A stretch of 64,000 nucleotides of DNA from an uncultured Lachnospiraceae bacterium (GTDB lineage Bacteria > Bacillota > Clostridia > Lachnospirales > Lachnospiraceae): positions 49,702 through 113,701 of the forward strand of contig CANDAG010000009.1 in NCBI GenBank assembly GCA_947382625.1. Direction: 5' to 3'. A program made the translations under genes and the position numbers. The notes under the pieces are model-generated. The model was not told the DNA's origin. It ran no database searches and saw only the letters and a program-made list of their open reading frames with translations. Below, piece after piece: positions 33,825 through 42,313 of the stretch; positions within the stretch are counted from its first letter, which is position 1, and each line of letters begins with the position of its first letter.

Positions 33825-34145
33825 TCATTCAGCATTCTCAGTCTCTGCTTCATCTGCCTTCTCAGGAATTTCTTCTGTCTCGTCTTCTTCATCCTCAAAG
33901 AAATCATCCTCGAAGTCATCGTCAAAATCATCATCAAAGTCTTCCAGATAGTCAGGTGTCAGATAACGATAAACTGCATATGCGATTGCAGCCACAGCAG
34001 CTACTGCTCCGATGATCGCCAGTACCCACAGGATCGTGTCACATCTCTTCTCTTCTTCCTTGTGATTCCAGTAATCCTTCAGCTCCTTAATGTCGTGGGT
34101 CTTAACAAAGTCCATCAATTCCTCTACCTTGCTCCATGTATTCAT
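33825..34145 (-). CDS. Small membrane protein with highly acidic C-terminal tail
   Basis: 106 residues from MNTWSKVEEL, chosen because GGGAGG lies 8 nt upstream. Residues 1-35 form a charged amphipathic region (EELMDFVKTHDIKELKDYW). One membrane helix follows (ILWVLAIIGAVAAVAAIAYAV, about 38-58). The tail after YLTPDYLEDF is almost entirely Asp/Glu (DDDFDDDFEDDFFEDEED). The family is seen in Lachnospiraceae but I know of no assigned function. The tail could bind cations or basic proteins. It is transcribed in the same direction as pcrA. Confidence 0.7.
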   Translation of the reverse strand: MNTWSKVEELMDFVKTHDIKELKDYWNHKEEEKRCDTILWVLAIIGAVAAVAAIAYAVYRYLTPDYLEDFDDDFDDDFEDDFFEDEEDETEEIPEKADEAETENAE

Positions 34146-34285
34146 TGTGCGTGCCTCCCTTTCCTGCAATACCTGCTGGTTTTTGGATTATTATTACCCT
34201 CTTGCATTATAATATAACATTTTATGTAAATTTTGACTACCACCTTTTAAAAAACTTTACAAAATTTTTAAAAATTTCCAGATTT

Positions 34286-36604
34286 TTACACCTTTTCCAA
34301 TTTGGCAAAAGCCGCATACATGATCTTCTGACCCGCCTCGTCAAAATCCACGGTAACCTTGTAGTCTCTTGGCCCGGGCTCCAAATCCGTAACGGTTCCC
34401 TCCCCGTATTTGATATGCCTTACCCGGTCTCCCGCGTCATAGGAGGGCCTGCCGCCGGAAACTGCACCCACTCCTTTGGCAATCCCTGCCGCGTGCAGGG
34501 CTCCTACGCCGCCGCCTGCAATAAAGGGCTTATTTTCGATAGCTGTCTTTCTCGGTCCGGCGGATGCCTTTGGTTTGAATGAACCTTTTTCAGGAAAGCC
34601 GCCTCTGCTGAAGGAAGCTGAACCGAAAGGATTTTCCTCCTCATACTCTCTTTTAAAACCAGAGCCCATAGAGGATGGCCGGTGATCCATAAGCTCCTCC
34701 GGGATTTCCCGGACAAAACGGCTCACCGCATTTACCTGTGTTTCCCCCCGGATCATGCGCATTTTGGCATAGCAAAGAGTCAAATCCTCCTTCGCTCTGG
34801 TGATCCCCACATAGGCAAGGCGGCGTTCCTCCTCAAGCTCCTCCTGGTCATCGGAGGCTATGGTCATATAGCTTGGAAACAGCCCGTCCTCCATTCCTGC
34901 CAGATACACATGGGGAAATTCCAGTCCCTTTGCACTGTGAAGGGTCATAAGCAGCACCTTATCACTGCCCCCTTCCAGATTGTCAATGTCCGCCACCAGC
35001 GCAACCTCCTCCAAAAATTCCCGTAAGGTGGGCTGGTTATGTATTTCTTCAAAGGATACGATCTTGCTGATCAGCTCGTCGATATTTTCAATCCTGCCCT
35101 CCGCATCATCATCCCCGGAGGCCTCAAGCTCTCTCACATATCCGGTGGTCTCTATGATATCCCTGATCAGATCGCTGAGCCCGTAAAACTCCTGCTTGCT
35201 TCTGAAAACCTGTATCATATTCACAAAGCCCTTAAGCTTACCCGAAGCTTTTCCAAGACCGGGAATATCCTCTGCCTGGCGCAGGGCGTCATAAAAGCTG
35301 ATCTCATGCAGATCTGCGTAATCCTGAACCTTTATGACTGTGGTTGCCCCGATCCCTCTTTTGGGAACATTAATAACACGCTTTATTGCAAGATCATCCG
35401 AACCGTTATCAATGGTTTTCAGATAGGCCAGCATATCCTTGATCTCTTTTCGGGCATAAAAATTAGTGCCGCCTACCACATTATAAGGGATTCCCTCTAT
35501 GACAAAGCGCTCCTCCAAAAGTCTTGCCTGGGCATTGGTCCGAAACAGTATCGCACAGTCGCTGTAATGGGCGATCCCCTCCCTGTTCTTTCTTGCCACA
35601 TCATCGGCGATAAACTCCGCCTCCTCAAACCCGTTAAGAAATTCCATGAAATGGATGGGACTTCCCTGCCCTTTATCCGTCCACAGGGTTTTGCTCTTGC
35701 GCTTTCTGTTGTTTCGGATCACTGCATTGGCAGCGTCCAGCACATTTTGTGTGGAACGGTAGTTTTGCTCTAAGCGGATCACTGTTGCCTCCGGGTATAC
35801 CGTTTCAAAATCAAGGATATTCCTGATATTGGCTCCCCGGAATTTATAGATGGACTGGTCATCATCCCCTACCACGCAAAGGTTATGATGGGCATCCGCC
35901 AAAAGCCGGATGAGCTCAAACTGGGCCGTATTGGTGTCCTGATATTCATCCACCATAATATACTTAAACCGCTTCTGATAGCCCTTTAACACCTGAGGAT
36001 CTGTCCGAAAAAGCTCTACTGTTTTCATGATCAGGTCGTCAAAGTCCATGGCGTTGCTCTTTTTCAGGATGGTCTGATATTCCTTATAGGCCTGGGCGAT
36101 CTGCTGCAGCCTGTAATCGCCAAAGGCGCTTTTCTCGAATTCCTCCGGCGTGATCAGCTCGTCCTTGGCCGAAGAGATTGCAGAAAGGATACTCCTCTCT
36201 TTCATTTTTTTCGGGTCGATCTGAAGCCTTTTGCAGATTTCCTTCATCACCGTTTTCTGATCGTCTGTATCATAAACAGTAAAGTTGTTTTCATATCCCA
36301 GTCTGTCACTATAACGGTGGAGGATCCGCAGGCAGGTGGAATGGAAGGTGGTGACCCATATACTGTCCGAACCCGTTCCTACCAGCTTTTCCACCCGTTC
36401 CTTCATCTCCCCGGCAGCTTTGTTGGTAAAGGTGATGGCCATAATATTCCAGGGATTGACTCCAAGCTCGTCGATCAGATAGGAGATCCGGTGGGTAAGC
36501 ACTCTGGTTTTGCCTGAGCCTGCCCCGGCCAGCAGCAGCACCGGCCCCTCTGTGGTAAAGACCCCCTTTTTTTGCTGTTCATTTAATGTATCGTAAATGC
36601 TCAT
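34286..36604 (-). CDS. pcrA: ATP-dependent DNA helicase PcrA (UvrD/Rep superfamily)
   Basis: A 772-residue SF1A helicase of normal PcrA length that unwinds DNA 3'-5' in repair and replication restart. Motifs are Walker A AGAGSGKT near the start, VDEYQDTN, GDDDQSIYKFRGA, RLEQNYRST, LMTLHSAKGLEFPHV and VGITRAKEDL. The C-terminal stretch (residues 640-772) ends in the TudorD-like RVRHIKYGEGTV domain that binds RNA polymerase in PcrA. It overlaps the upstream SPFH gene by 4 nt (ATGA), an uncommon partner. Confidence 0.97.
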   Translation of the reverse strand: MSIYDTLNEQQKKGVFTTEGPVLLLAGAGSGKTRVLTHRISYLIDELGVNPWNIMAITFTNKAAGEMKERVEKLVGTGSDSIWVTTFHSTCLRILHRYSDRLGYENNFTVYDTDDQKTVMKEICKRLQIDPKKMKERSILSAISSAKDELITPEEFEKSAFGDYRLQQIAQAYKEYQTILKKSNAMDFDDLIMKTVELFRTDPQVLKGYQKRFKYIMVDEYQDTNTAQFELIRLLADAHHNLCVVGDDDQSIYKFRGANIRNILDFETVYPEATVIRLEQNYRSTQNVLDAANAVIRNNRKRKSKTLWTDKGQGSPIHFMEFLNGFEEAEFIADDVARKNREGIAHYSDCAILFRTNAQARLLEERFVIEGIPYNVVGGTNFYARKEIKDMLAYLKTIDNGSDDLAIKRVINVPKRGIGATTVIKVQDYADLHEISFYDALRQAEDIPGLGKASGKLKGFVNMIQVFRSKQEFYGLSDLIRDIIETTGYVRELEASGDDDAEGRIENIDELISKIVSFEEIHNQPTLREFLEEVALVADIDNLEGGSDKVLLMTLHSAKGLEFPHVYLAGMEDGLFPSYMTIASDDQEELEEERRLAYVGITRAKEDLTLCYAKMRMIRGETQVNAVSRFVREIPEELMDHRPSSMGSGFKREYEEENPFGSASFSRGGFPEKGSFKPKASAGPRKTAIENKPFIAGGGVGALHAAGIAKGVGAVSGGRPSYDAGDRVRHIKYGEGTVTDLEPGPRDYKVTVDFDEAGQKIMYAAFAKLEKV

Positions 36605-37914
36605 AGGTCATAACTCCCCTCGGGCCTTTTTGCTCCGCACTCTGAACAGAACTTTCCTGTATTTGCAGTACCGCAGGCACATACCCAGCTCTGCGGGGCC
36701 GGTCTGGGAGTTCCGCACTCCGAACAGAATTTCCCCGTATTTCCCCTGTAGCCGCAGGAGCAGTCCCAGCCGTTTGCAAAACGCCCGTTATTCTGGTTGG
36801 CCCCGAACTGTGCAGAAGCATTCCCTGCCGTCTGATAAGCAGAATCACCCTGTTGAAAAAAAGTCCCCTGCCCGGCAGACGCGGCTCCCTGTCCTGCCGT
36901 CTGCTGTCCCATCTGGAAAAGCTGCTGGGCGTTCATACCGCCTGCCTGGGCTGCCATATTCATACCTGCAAACGCCATCATAGGACCTGCCTGCTTATTG
37001 GAAGCCGCCGCTTTCATAGCCTCCGCCTGTGCCTCTGCCAGAGTTGCCGCCGCCATGCCCGGATTTGCAAGCACCGCACGCCTTTGCAGCTCCTTGATCA
37101 TCTCCTCGTCTTCCTGAGACGCCTTGATCGAATTGACGCCAAAGGAAACGATCTCTATCCCCCTCAGCTGACTCCACTTTGCAGAAAGCACTTCGTTTAA
37201 AGCGTCCGCAAGCTCCATGGTGTGGGCGGGAATGGCACTGTAACGTACTCCCATGGCGGAAATCTTCGCAAAAGCAGGCTGAAGCGCTGTCATAAGCTCT
37301 GTTTTTAACTGACTGTCAATCTCTCTTCTTCCATAATCCCCCGTTACGTTGCCGCATACATTGGTATAAAACAAAAGGGGATCGCTGATCTTATAGGAAT
37401 ATTCTCCGTTGCACCGGATGGAAATGTCCACATCCAGACCGATATTTGCATCTAATACCCGAAAGGGAACAGGATTTACAGTGCCGTATTTATTTCCCAT
37501 GATTTCTTTGGTATTAAAATAGTAAACCCTCTGATCCCTGGGCGCATCTCCTGCAAAGCCCACACGTCTGCCAATCACCTCAAAGGTTTTCTTTATATTT
37601 TCACCCAGGCTGCCATAAAAAAGGCTGGGCTCTGTTGACATATCGTAGGTAAATTCTCCTGCCTCCGCACAGAATTCAACCACCTTCCCCTGATCCACAA
37701 TGATCATGCACTGACCTTCATTGACAGCAATGACAGATCCATTGGAGATAATATTGTCATCCCCTTTATTATTTCCGCCGCTTCTTTTACCGATGCGCTT
37801 TCTTCCCTTTACAACTAATAAATCTGTACCAAGAGAGTCGCAGTAAAAATACTCCCTCCACTGATCGGCCATTACGCCTCCTGCCGCGCTGGTGATCGCT
37901 CTGATCAAGCCCAT
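36601..37914 (-). CDS. SPFH-domain protein with C-terminal double zinc ribbon (YdjI-like)
   Basis: 437 residues starting at MGLIRAITSA, which follows CAGGAGG. The N-terminus is the SPFH/virion-core region (residues 20-300; VADQWREYFYCDSLG, FEVIGRRVGFAGD). A Gln/Ala-rich linker (about 330-390) leads to two zinc ribbons: CSCGYRGNTGKFCSECG and CACGTANTGKFCSECG. These proteins are thought to scaffold membrane microdomains or phage-shock-type responses, but none has a settled role. It is translationally coupled to pcrA. Confidence 0.88.
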   Translation of the reverse strand: MGLIRAITSAAGGVMADQWREYFYCDSLGTDLLVVKGRKRIGKRSGGNNKGDDNIISNGSVIAVNEGQCMIIVDQGKVVEFCAEAGEFTYDMSTEPSLFYGSLGENIKKTFEVIGRRVGFAGDAPRDQRVYYFNTKEIMGNKYGTVNPVPFRVLDANIGLDVDISIRCNGEYSYKISDPLLFYTNVCGNVTGDYGRREIDSQLKTELMTALQPAFAKISAMGVRYSAIPAHTMELADALNEVLSAKWSQLRGIEIVSFGVNSIKASQEDEEMIKELQRRAVLANPGMAAATLAEAQAEAMKAAASNKQAGPMMAFAGMNMAAQAGGMNAQQLFQMGQQTAGQGAASAGQGTFFQQGDSAYQTAGNASAQFGANQNNGRFANGWDCSCGYRGNTGKFCSECGTPRPAPQSWVCACGTANTGKFCSECGAKRPEGSYDL

Positions 37915-37966
37915 ATTCTTATCCTCCTGTCTCAAGTTCTCCAGATTTCCGATTGCACTGGCTTTT

Positions 37967-37995
37967 ATTATATATTTTTTAAAGACTATTGTCCA
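37967..37995 (-). promoter_or_regulatory. Predicted promoter of the SPFH-pcrA operon
   Basis: On the minus strand TGGACA (37990-37995) and TATAAT (37967-37972) are spaced 17 bp, about 50 nt before the SPFH ATG. Confidence 0.6.
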
Positions 37996-38125
37996 CAAAA
38001 GAAAATGTGTTCTTTCCAAATCCCACGGCAAATGATAGAATAAGCTGTAACACTGCAAACTGCGCCGGACTCTGAATGCCGGCACAGGGCAATTTATAGC
38101 AATTCCCTACAGAAAGGAAATCATT

Positions 38126-39271
38126 ATGCTACAGACTCTGCAATATGTCCCTGAATATAAAGAAGAGCTGATCTACCCTGCCATCTGTAAATCTTTTGAC
38201 GCCCTTGGTATCGCAGAGGATATGCGTCCTGATCTTAAGGTTGTCATTAAGCCTAATCTGATCATGGCCAGGAAACCGGACCTCCCGGTGACCACCCATC
38301 CCCTTGTGATCAGGGCAGTGGTCCGCTGGCTGAATGCCCACGGGGTTTATGATGTCACTCTTGCGGAAAGCTCCGGCGGTCTGTATAACGCCGAATATAT
38401 GAAGAACATCTATCAGGTCTGCGGTATGAAGCAGTTAGAACCGGAGCTTCGCCTCAATATGGATTTTTCCGCCCAGACGGTAGCCGCCAGGGAAGGCTTC
38501 GCCAATCATTCCTTCCACATTATTACCCCTGTGGCAAAGGCAGATTATGTTATCAATATCTGCAAGCTGAAAACCCATGCCATGACCGGATATTCCGGCG
38601 GCATCAAAAACCTTTTCGGCGTGATCCCCGGACTGGAAAAGCCTCAGCTTCATTATCTCTGGCCGGAGCTTTCGGATTTTTCCCGGATGCTCTTAGAGCT
38701 TGCCCAAACGGTAAATCCTCAGCTCACTATCATTGACGCCATCGATGCCATGGAAGGAAACGGTCCCACCGGAGGCACCTCCCATCCTCTTTATATGCTC
38801 CTTGCGGCCAGGGATCTATATACCCAGGACTATTTCGCCGCAGGGCTGATGAAGCTGGATCCCATGAAGATCGAGATGATCAGACAGGCCTTGGAGGCCG
38901 GGCTTGCAAAGCCTGATGAAATTGAGCTGATCGGAGATGAAATCCCTGAAGGTCTCACTCCCTTTAAGCTTCCGGACACCAAAAGACTGGACTTTTCCGG
39001 CAATCTTCCCGGATTTTTGAGGAAACCCTTTCTCTTCTTTGCCGGCCGCCTGTTTAAATCCTATCCTCAGCTTGATGAGGAGAAATGCGTAGGCTGCGGG
39101 AAATGTGCGGAAAGCTGTCCTGCCCATGTGATCCATATTGTAGAAAAAAACGGTCATGCTCCCCGGACATCCGGCAAAAAAGCGGTATTCAAAAAGAAGG
39201 GCTGCATCTCCTGCTTCTGCTGCCAGGAAATGTGCCCCATGAAAGCGATCTCGGTGAAGAAGGCTCTGTAG
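38126..39271 (+). CDS. DUF362 domain protein with 2x[4Fe-4S] ferredoxin end
   Basis: A 381-residue protein. Residues 1-290 are the DUF362 fold (VVIKPNLIMARKPDLPVTTHP; NICKLKTHAMTGYSGGIKN; DAIDAMEGNGPTGG). The C-terminus has two ferredoxin motifs, CVGCGKCAESCP and CISCFCCQEMCP. DUF362 proteins are iron-sulfur redox proteins common in anaerobes; the physiological substrate is not settled. GAAAGGAAATC precedes the ATG. It is transcribed divergently from the SPFH gene. Confidence 0.92.
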   Translation: MLQTLQYVPEYKEELIYPAICKSFDALGIAEDMRPDLKVVIKPNLIMARKPDLPVTTHPLVIRAVVRWLNAHGVYDVTLAESSGGLYNAEYMKNIYQVCGMKQLEPELRLNMDFSAQTVAAREGFANHSFHIITPVAKADYVINICKLKTHAMTGYSGGIKNLFGVIPGLEKPQLHYLWPELSDFSRMLLELAQTVNPQLTIIDAIDAMEGNGPTGGTSHPLYMLLAARDLYTQDYFAAGLMKLDPMKIEMIRQALEAGLAKPDEIELIGDEIPEGLTPFKLPDTKRLDFSGNLPGFLRKPFLFFAGRLFKSYPQLDEEKCVGCGKCAESCPAHVIHIVEKNGHAPRTSGKKAVFKKKGCISCFCCQEMCPMKAISVKKAL

Positions 39272-39277
39272 AAAGTC

Positions 39278-40102
39278 CTACGCCGACTTCACCTTCTTCA
39301 CCTTATCATGTGCAAACGCCAGATAAAACATCCTGATCCGCATCTTATGCTCCTCATACAGATCGATGTTCTGGTATAAGTCCTTATAATAGTCAAACAA
39401 TATCCTCTTCGTGCGGATGGTCTCGTGGAAATTCGGCTGGGTTTCCACCAGGCTTCCCTTAGTCTTCACATAATAATAAAGAGGTCTGCTGATCACGCCT
39501 ACCTTGCCTACATATTGCAGGTATTCCAGATTGAACCGGAAATCCTCGCACCAGTCCAGCTCCGGAGAGCAGGTGAGCCCGAATTTTCTGATAATGTCCG
39601 CCTTGAAAAATTTGTTCCACAGTACGCCGTAATAGAAATTTGCAGGAGCCGACATCATATGCTCTGCAAATCTGCTTCGGGTGATGACGGGACCGCCTTC
39701 AATATGTCCCTTTTGAAAAATACGTCTTCCGCAGACCCTGTAGTAATCAGAGATCGCCATATCGCAGCCATAGGTCTGCATCATATGGACAAACTCCTCT
39801 GTGGCGGTTTTGACCAGCCAGTCATCCCCATCCACAAATTGAAAATATTCGCCCCCAGCCGCCTTTATCCCCAGGTTCCTGCTCTCGGAAACGCCGCTGT
39901 TTTCCTTTGTAACAGCCAGAAATCTCGCATCCGATGCGGCATATTTTTCAATGATCTTTTCCGTGTGATCCGTGCTTCCGTCATTCACAACGATGACCTC
40001 AAGGTTTTTGTAGCTCTGGTTCTGGATGCTCCTAAGACACCTTTCTATGGATCTTTCGCCGTTATAGACCGGAACGATAATACTTACCAAAGGCTGGTTC
40101 AT
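39278..40102 (-). CDS. Family 2 glycosyltransferase
   Basis: A 274-residue GT2 with an N-terminal GT-A fold: IIVPVYNGERSIERCLRSI, VVNDGSTDHTEKI (DGS), SGVSESRNLGI and FVDGDDWL (DxD-type). There are no membrane helices, so it is a soluble or peripheral enzyme, likely for a cell-surface glycan. It is the last gene of the comEA-holA-NUDIX run, 33 bp after the twin NUDIX gene. The donor and acceptor cannot be told. Confidence 0.9.
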   Translation of the reverse strand: MNQPLVSIIVPVYNGERSIERCLRSIQNQSYKNLEVIVVNDGSTDHTEKIIEKYAASDARFLAVTKENSGVSESRNLGIKAAGGEYFQFVDGDDWLVKTATEEFVHMMQTYGCDMAISDYYRVCGRRIFQKGHIEGGPVITRSRFAEHMMSAPANFYYGVLWNKFFKADIIRKFGLTCSPELDWCEDFRFNLEYLQYVGKVGVISRPLYYYVKTKGSLVETQPNFHETIRTKRILFDYYKDLYQNIDLYEEHKMRIRMFYLAFAHDKVKKVKSA

Positions 40103-40135
40103 TTTAAAGTCATACTCCTCTCAAACAATCAATCC

Positions 40136-41197
40136 TTACTCATATGCTTCTCTGATCCGGACGCCCTTTGCCGTATACCCCGGCTCTAAGGCCTTCTTTA
40201 TCAGTTCAAATTCCCCGGGATAAATGCAGTTTTTCAGGCTTCCATCCCTGATGCCTGCAAGGATCTCATCATAATCCATAAAAACCGCCTCCTCCACTTC
40301 ACTTTCCTGAAGGACCAGGCTGCTTTCCTTTATGGGCTTTTCATAAAGATATACCGCGCTGATCTCCCGGTTTCTATAGGGCTGTCCCCAAAAGGAAGCG
40401 GAGGCATATCCCTCATGAAAACCGATCAGCCTTAAGTCCTCCCTGTCTGCGCGGATCCCAAGCTCTTCCTCCAATTCCCGCAGGGCGGAGCTTTCATAGT
40501 CATCTCCTGCCAGCACATGACCTGCAGAGGAAATATCATAGCAGTCCGGATAAGCGTCCTTATCCTTGCTCCGTCTCTGCAAAAGCACATCCACTCCCCC
40601 GTCTTTTCTTCTTCTGACCACCCACATATGGACCGTCCGGTGGAGATCGCCGTCCCTGTGCACCATGCTTCTCTCCTTTACATGACCGGTAGGCGTCCCG
40701 TCCTCCCTGCACAGATCAAAAAGCTCCAGTTCCCGTCCGTTCAGCGCCGCCCCCTGCCAGGTACCGTCCTCATGATAGCAAAGCTTTAAGGAAAAAAAGG
40801 GAACCTCCTGCCAGAGCAGATCAAAAAACAGCAGGTCTCCGTCCCAGAGGTTCAGATGCCCTATCTCTTTTTTGTCTATCCACTTAAGAACCCCCTCATC
40901 ACATTCCTGCAGGGTTCCCTCAAAGCCGTCCGCCGTATAAAGAAACATGTACTCTGTCGGATGCTCCGAGAGGCAGAAGGTCACGATCCCCCGAAGGCGG
41001 TAAGAAGTCAAGGTCAGTCCTGTCTCCTCCTTCACCTCCCGCAGAAGGCAATCCTCCGGACTCTCACCCTCCTCGAAATGTCCGCCTATGCCGATCCATT
41101 TTTCTTTATTTATATCCTCTTTTTTACTTACCCTGTGCAGCATCAGATACTGCCCATCCTTTTCAATATAGCACAGGGTCGTAAGCTTACTTTTCAT
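40136..41197 (-). CDS. Twin NUDIX protein (MutT-like plus IDI-like domain)
   Basis: A 353-residue fusion of two NUDIX hydrolases. The first (residues 1-135) has a full NUDIX box G-x5-E-x7-REVKEETG (residues 39-61) as in MutT/8-oxo-dGTP hydrolases. The second (about 158-335), opening ELFDLCREDGTPTGHVKERS, resembles the YfcD/isopentenyl-isomerase-like NUDIX group. Its box is G-HVLAG-D-...-RELEEELG (226-248), with Asp in place of the first Glu. Each half is a complete domain. A nucleotide-pool or coenzyme housekeeping role is likely; the dual substrate is unknown. Confidence 0.88.
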   Translation of the reverse strand: MKSKLTTLCYIEKDGQYLMLHRVSKKEDINKEKWIGIGGHFEEGESPEDCLLREVKEETGLTLTSYRLRGIVTFCLSEHPTEYMFLYTADGFEGTLQECDEGVLKWIDKKEIGHLNLWDGDLLFFDLLWQEVPFFSLKLCYHEDGTWQGAALNGRELELFDLCREDGTPTGHVKERSMVHRDGDLHRTVHMWVVRRRKDGGVDVLLQRRSKDKDAYPDCYDISSAGHVLAGDDYESSALRELEEELGIRADREDLRLIGFHEGYASASFWGQPYRNREISAVYLYEKPIKESSLVLQESEVEEAVFMDYDEILAGIRDGSLKNCIYPGEFELIKKALEPGYTAKGVRIREAYE

Positions 41198-41228
41198 TTC
41201 AGCATTTCTCCCATGATCCGGTTACCGG

Positions 41229-42203
41229 TTAACTGCTGTATCTCACGATCAGCATCTCCACTCCCATGTTTTCGTTCATTTTTCCGGTTTTTACCGCTTC
41301 CTCGGTGTCCACACACAGCTCTACCGCATCCCGGAGCTCTTCCGTCCTAAAGCGTGAGGCCTGGGTGACATACTTTCCTGCCACAAACCCGGGAAGCCCC
41401 ACCTTTTCACCAATGGTTTTGTTGGAATAGCCCTTGCCCCGAAGCTCCTTTACCTGCAGAAGCAGATTAAACTGCCTTGCGATCAGGAACATGATCCGCA
41501 TGGGCGGCTCCTTCTGGGCAAGCAGCTCATAATACAGCTCCAGCGCCTTTTTCTGCTTCTTATCCGCAATGGCCCCCACCATATCAAAAATATGATTGCT
41601 GAGACGTTTCGTACAGACTGCATCGATATCATCGGATGTAATGGCTTCCTTGTCAAGGCAATAGCAAAAAAGCTTTTCGATCTCCCTGCGGATATTCTCC
41701 ATATCCGTTCCTGTTTTTTCCAGAAAAAATTCCAGGGCAGATTCGGAAATCCTTTTGTTTTCCTTTTTGACCATTCCCAAAACCCAGCGTTTCAGGGTAG
41801 CTTCATCCTGAACCGCAAACTCCACCGCAGATCCTTTGGCCTGTACCGTCTTAAACAGGCGGCTTCTCTTATCCACCTCAGGCTCCACAAACACAAAATA
41901 CGCCGTGGCGGCAGGCTCCTTAAGGTAATCCGCAAGGGCTTCCCCGCCGCTTTTAAATAAGCCGCTGTTTTCCACAAGGATCAGCCGCCTTTCGGCAAAA
42001 AAAGGCAACGTCTCAGCCTGATCGATCACCTCGCCGATCGAAATATTTTTCCCCTCATAGTAATGATAATTCATGGTGTCATCGCCGATCACCGCTTCCT
42101 TAAGCCTGTCCCGGTACTGTCTGCGAAGATATGCCTCTTCCCCGTATAGGAGATAGATCTGATTGAAGTTTCCTGTTTTGATATCCTGGATTAAGCGCTG
42201 CAT
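41229..42203 (-). CDS. holA: DNA polymerase III subunit delta
   Basis: A 324-residue clamp-loader delta subunit. YLLYGEEAYLRRQYRDRL near the N-terminus and TLPFFAERRLILVENSGLFK are typical, with the helical collar domain from about residue 210 (AIADKKQKKALELYYELLAQKE, then RQFNLLLQVKELR). It has no active Walker motif, as expected for delta. It loads the sliding clamp with DnaX and HolB. AGAGGTG precedes the ATG. comEC immediately upstream of holA is the standard Firmicutes order. Confidence 0.95.
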   Translation of the reverse strand: MQRLIQDIKTGNFNQIYLLYGEEAYLRRQYRDRLKEAVIGDDTMNYHYYEGKNISIGEVIDQAETLPFFAERRLILVENSGLFKSGGEALADYLKEPAATAYFVFVEPEVDKRSRLFKTVQAKGSAVEFAVQDEATLKRWVLGMVKKENKRISESALEFFLEKTGTDMENIRREIEKLFCYCLDKEAITSDDIDAVCTKRLSNHIFDMVGAIADKKQKKALELYYELLAQKEPPMRIMFLIARQFNLLLQVKELRGKGYSNKTIGEKVGLPGFVAGKYVTQASRFRTEELRDAVELCVDTEEAVKTGKMNENMGVEMLIVRYSS

Positions 42204-42278
42204 GTTTCACCTCTTTACTTATCATATTCTCCGGCGGCAAAAATGTCAATTCAGAGTTTGCGCCAGCAGGAAGCTTCC

Positions 42279-42313
42279 GGAAAACTTCCCGGAATTTTTC
42301 CGGGAAGTTTTCC
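42279..42313. terminator. Strong hairpin at the comEC stop codon
   Basis: A 14-bp perfect stem (42279-42292 against 42300-42313) encloses a 7-nt loop and overlaps the comEC stop. The T-rich tract after it on the minus strand is weak, so it may be a partial terminator or an RNA-processing or stability element between comEC and holA. Confidence 0.6.
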
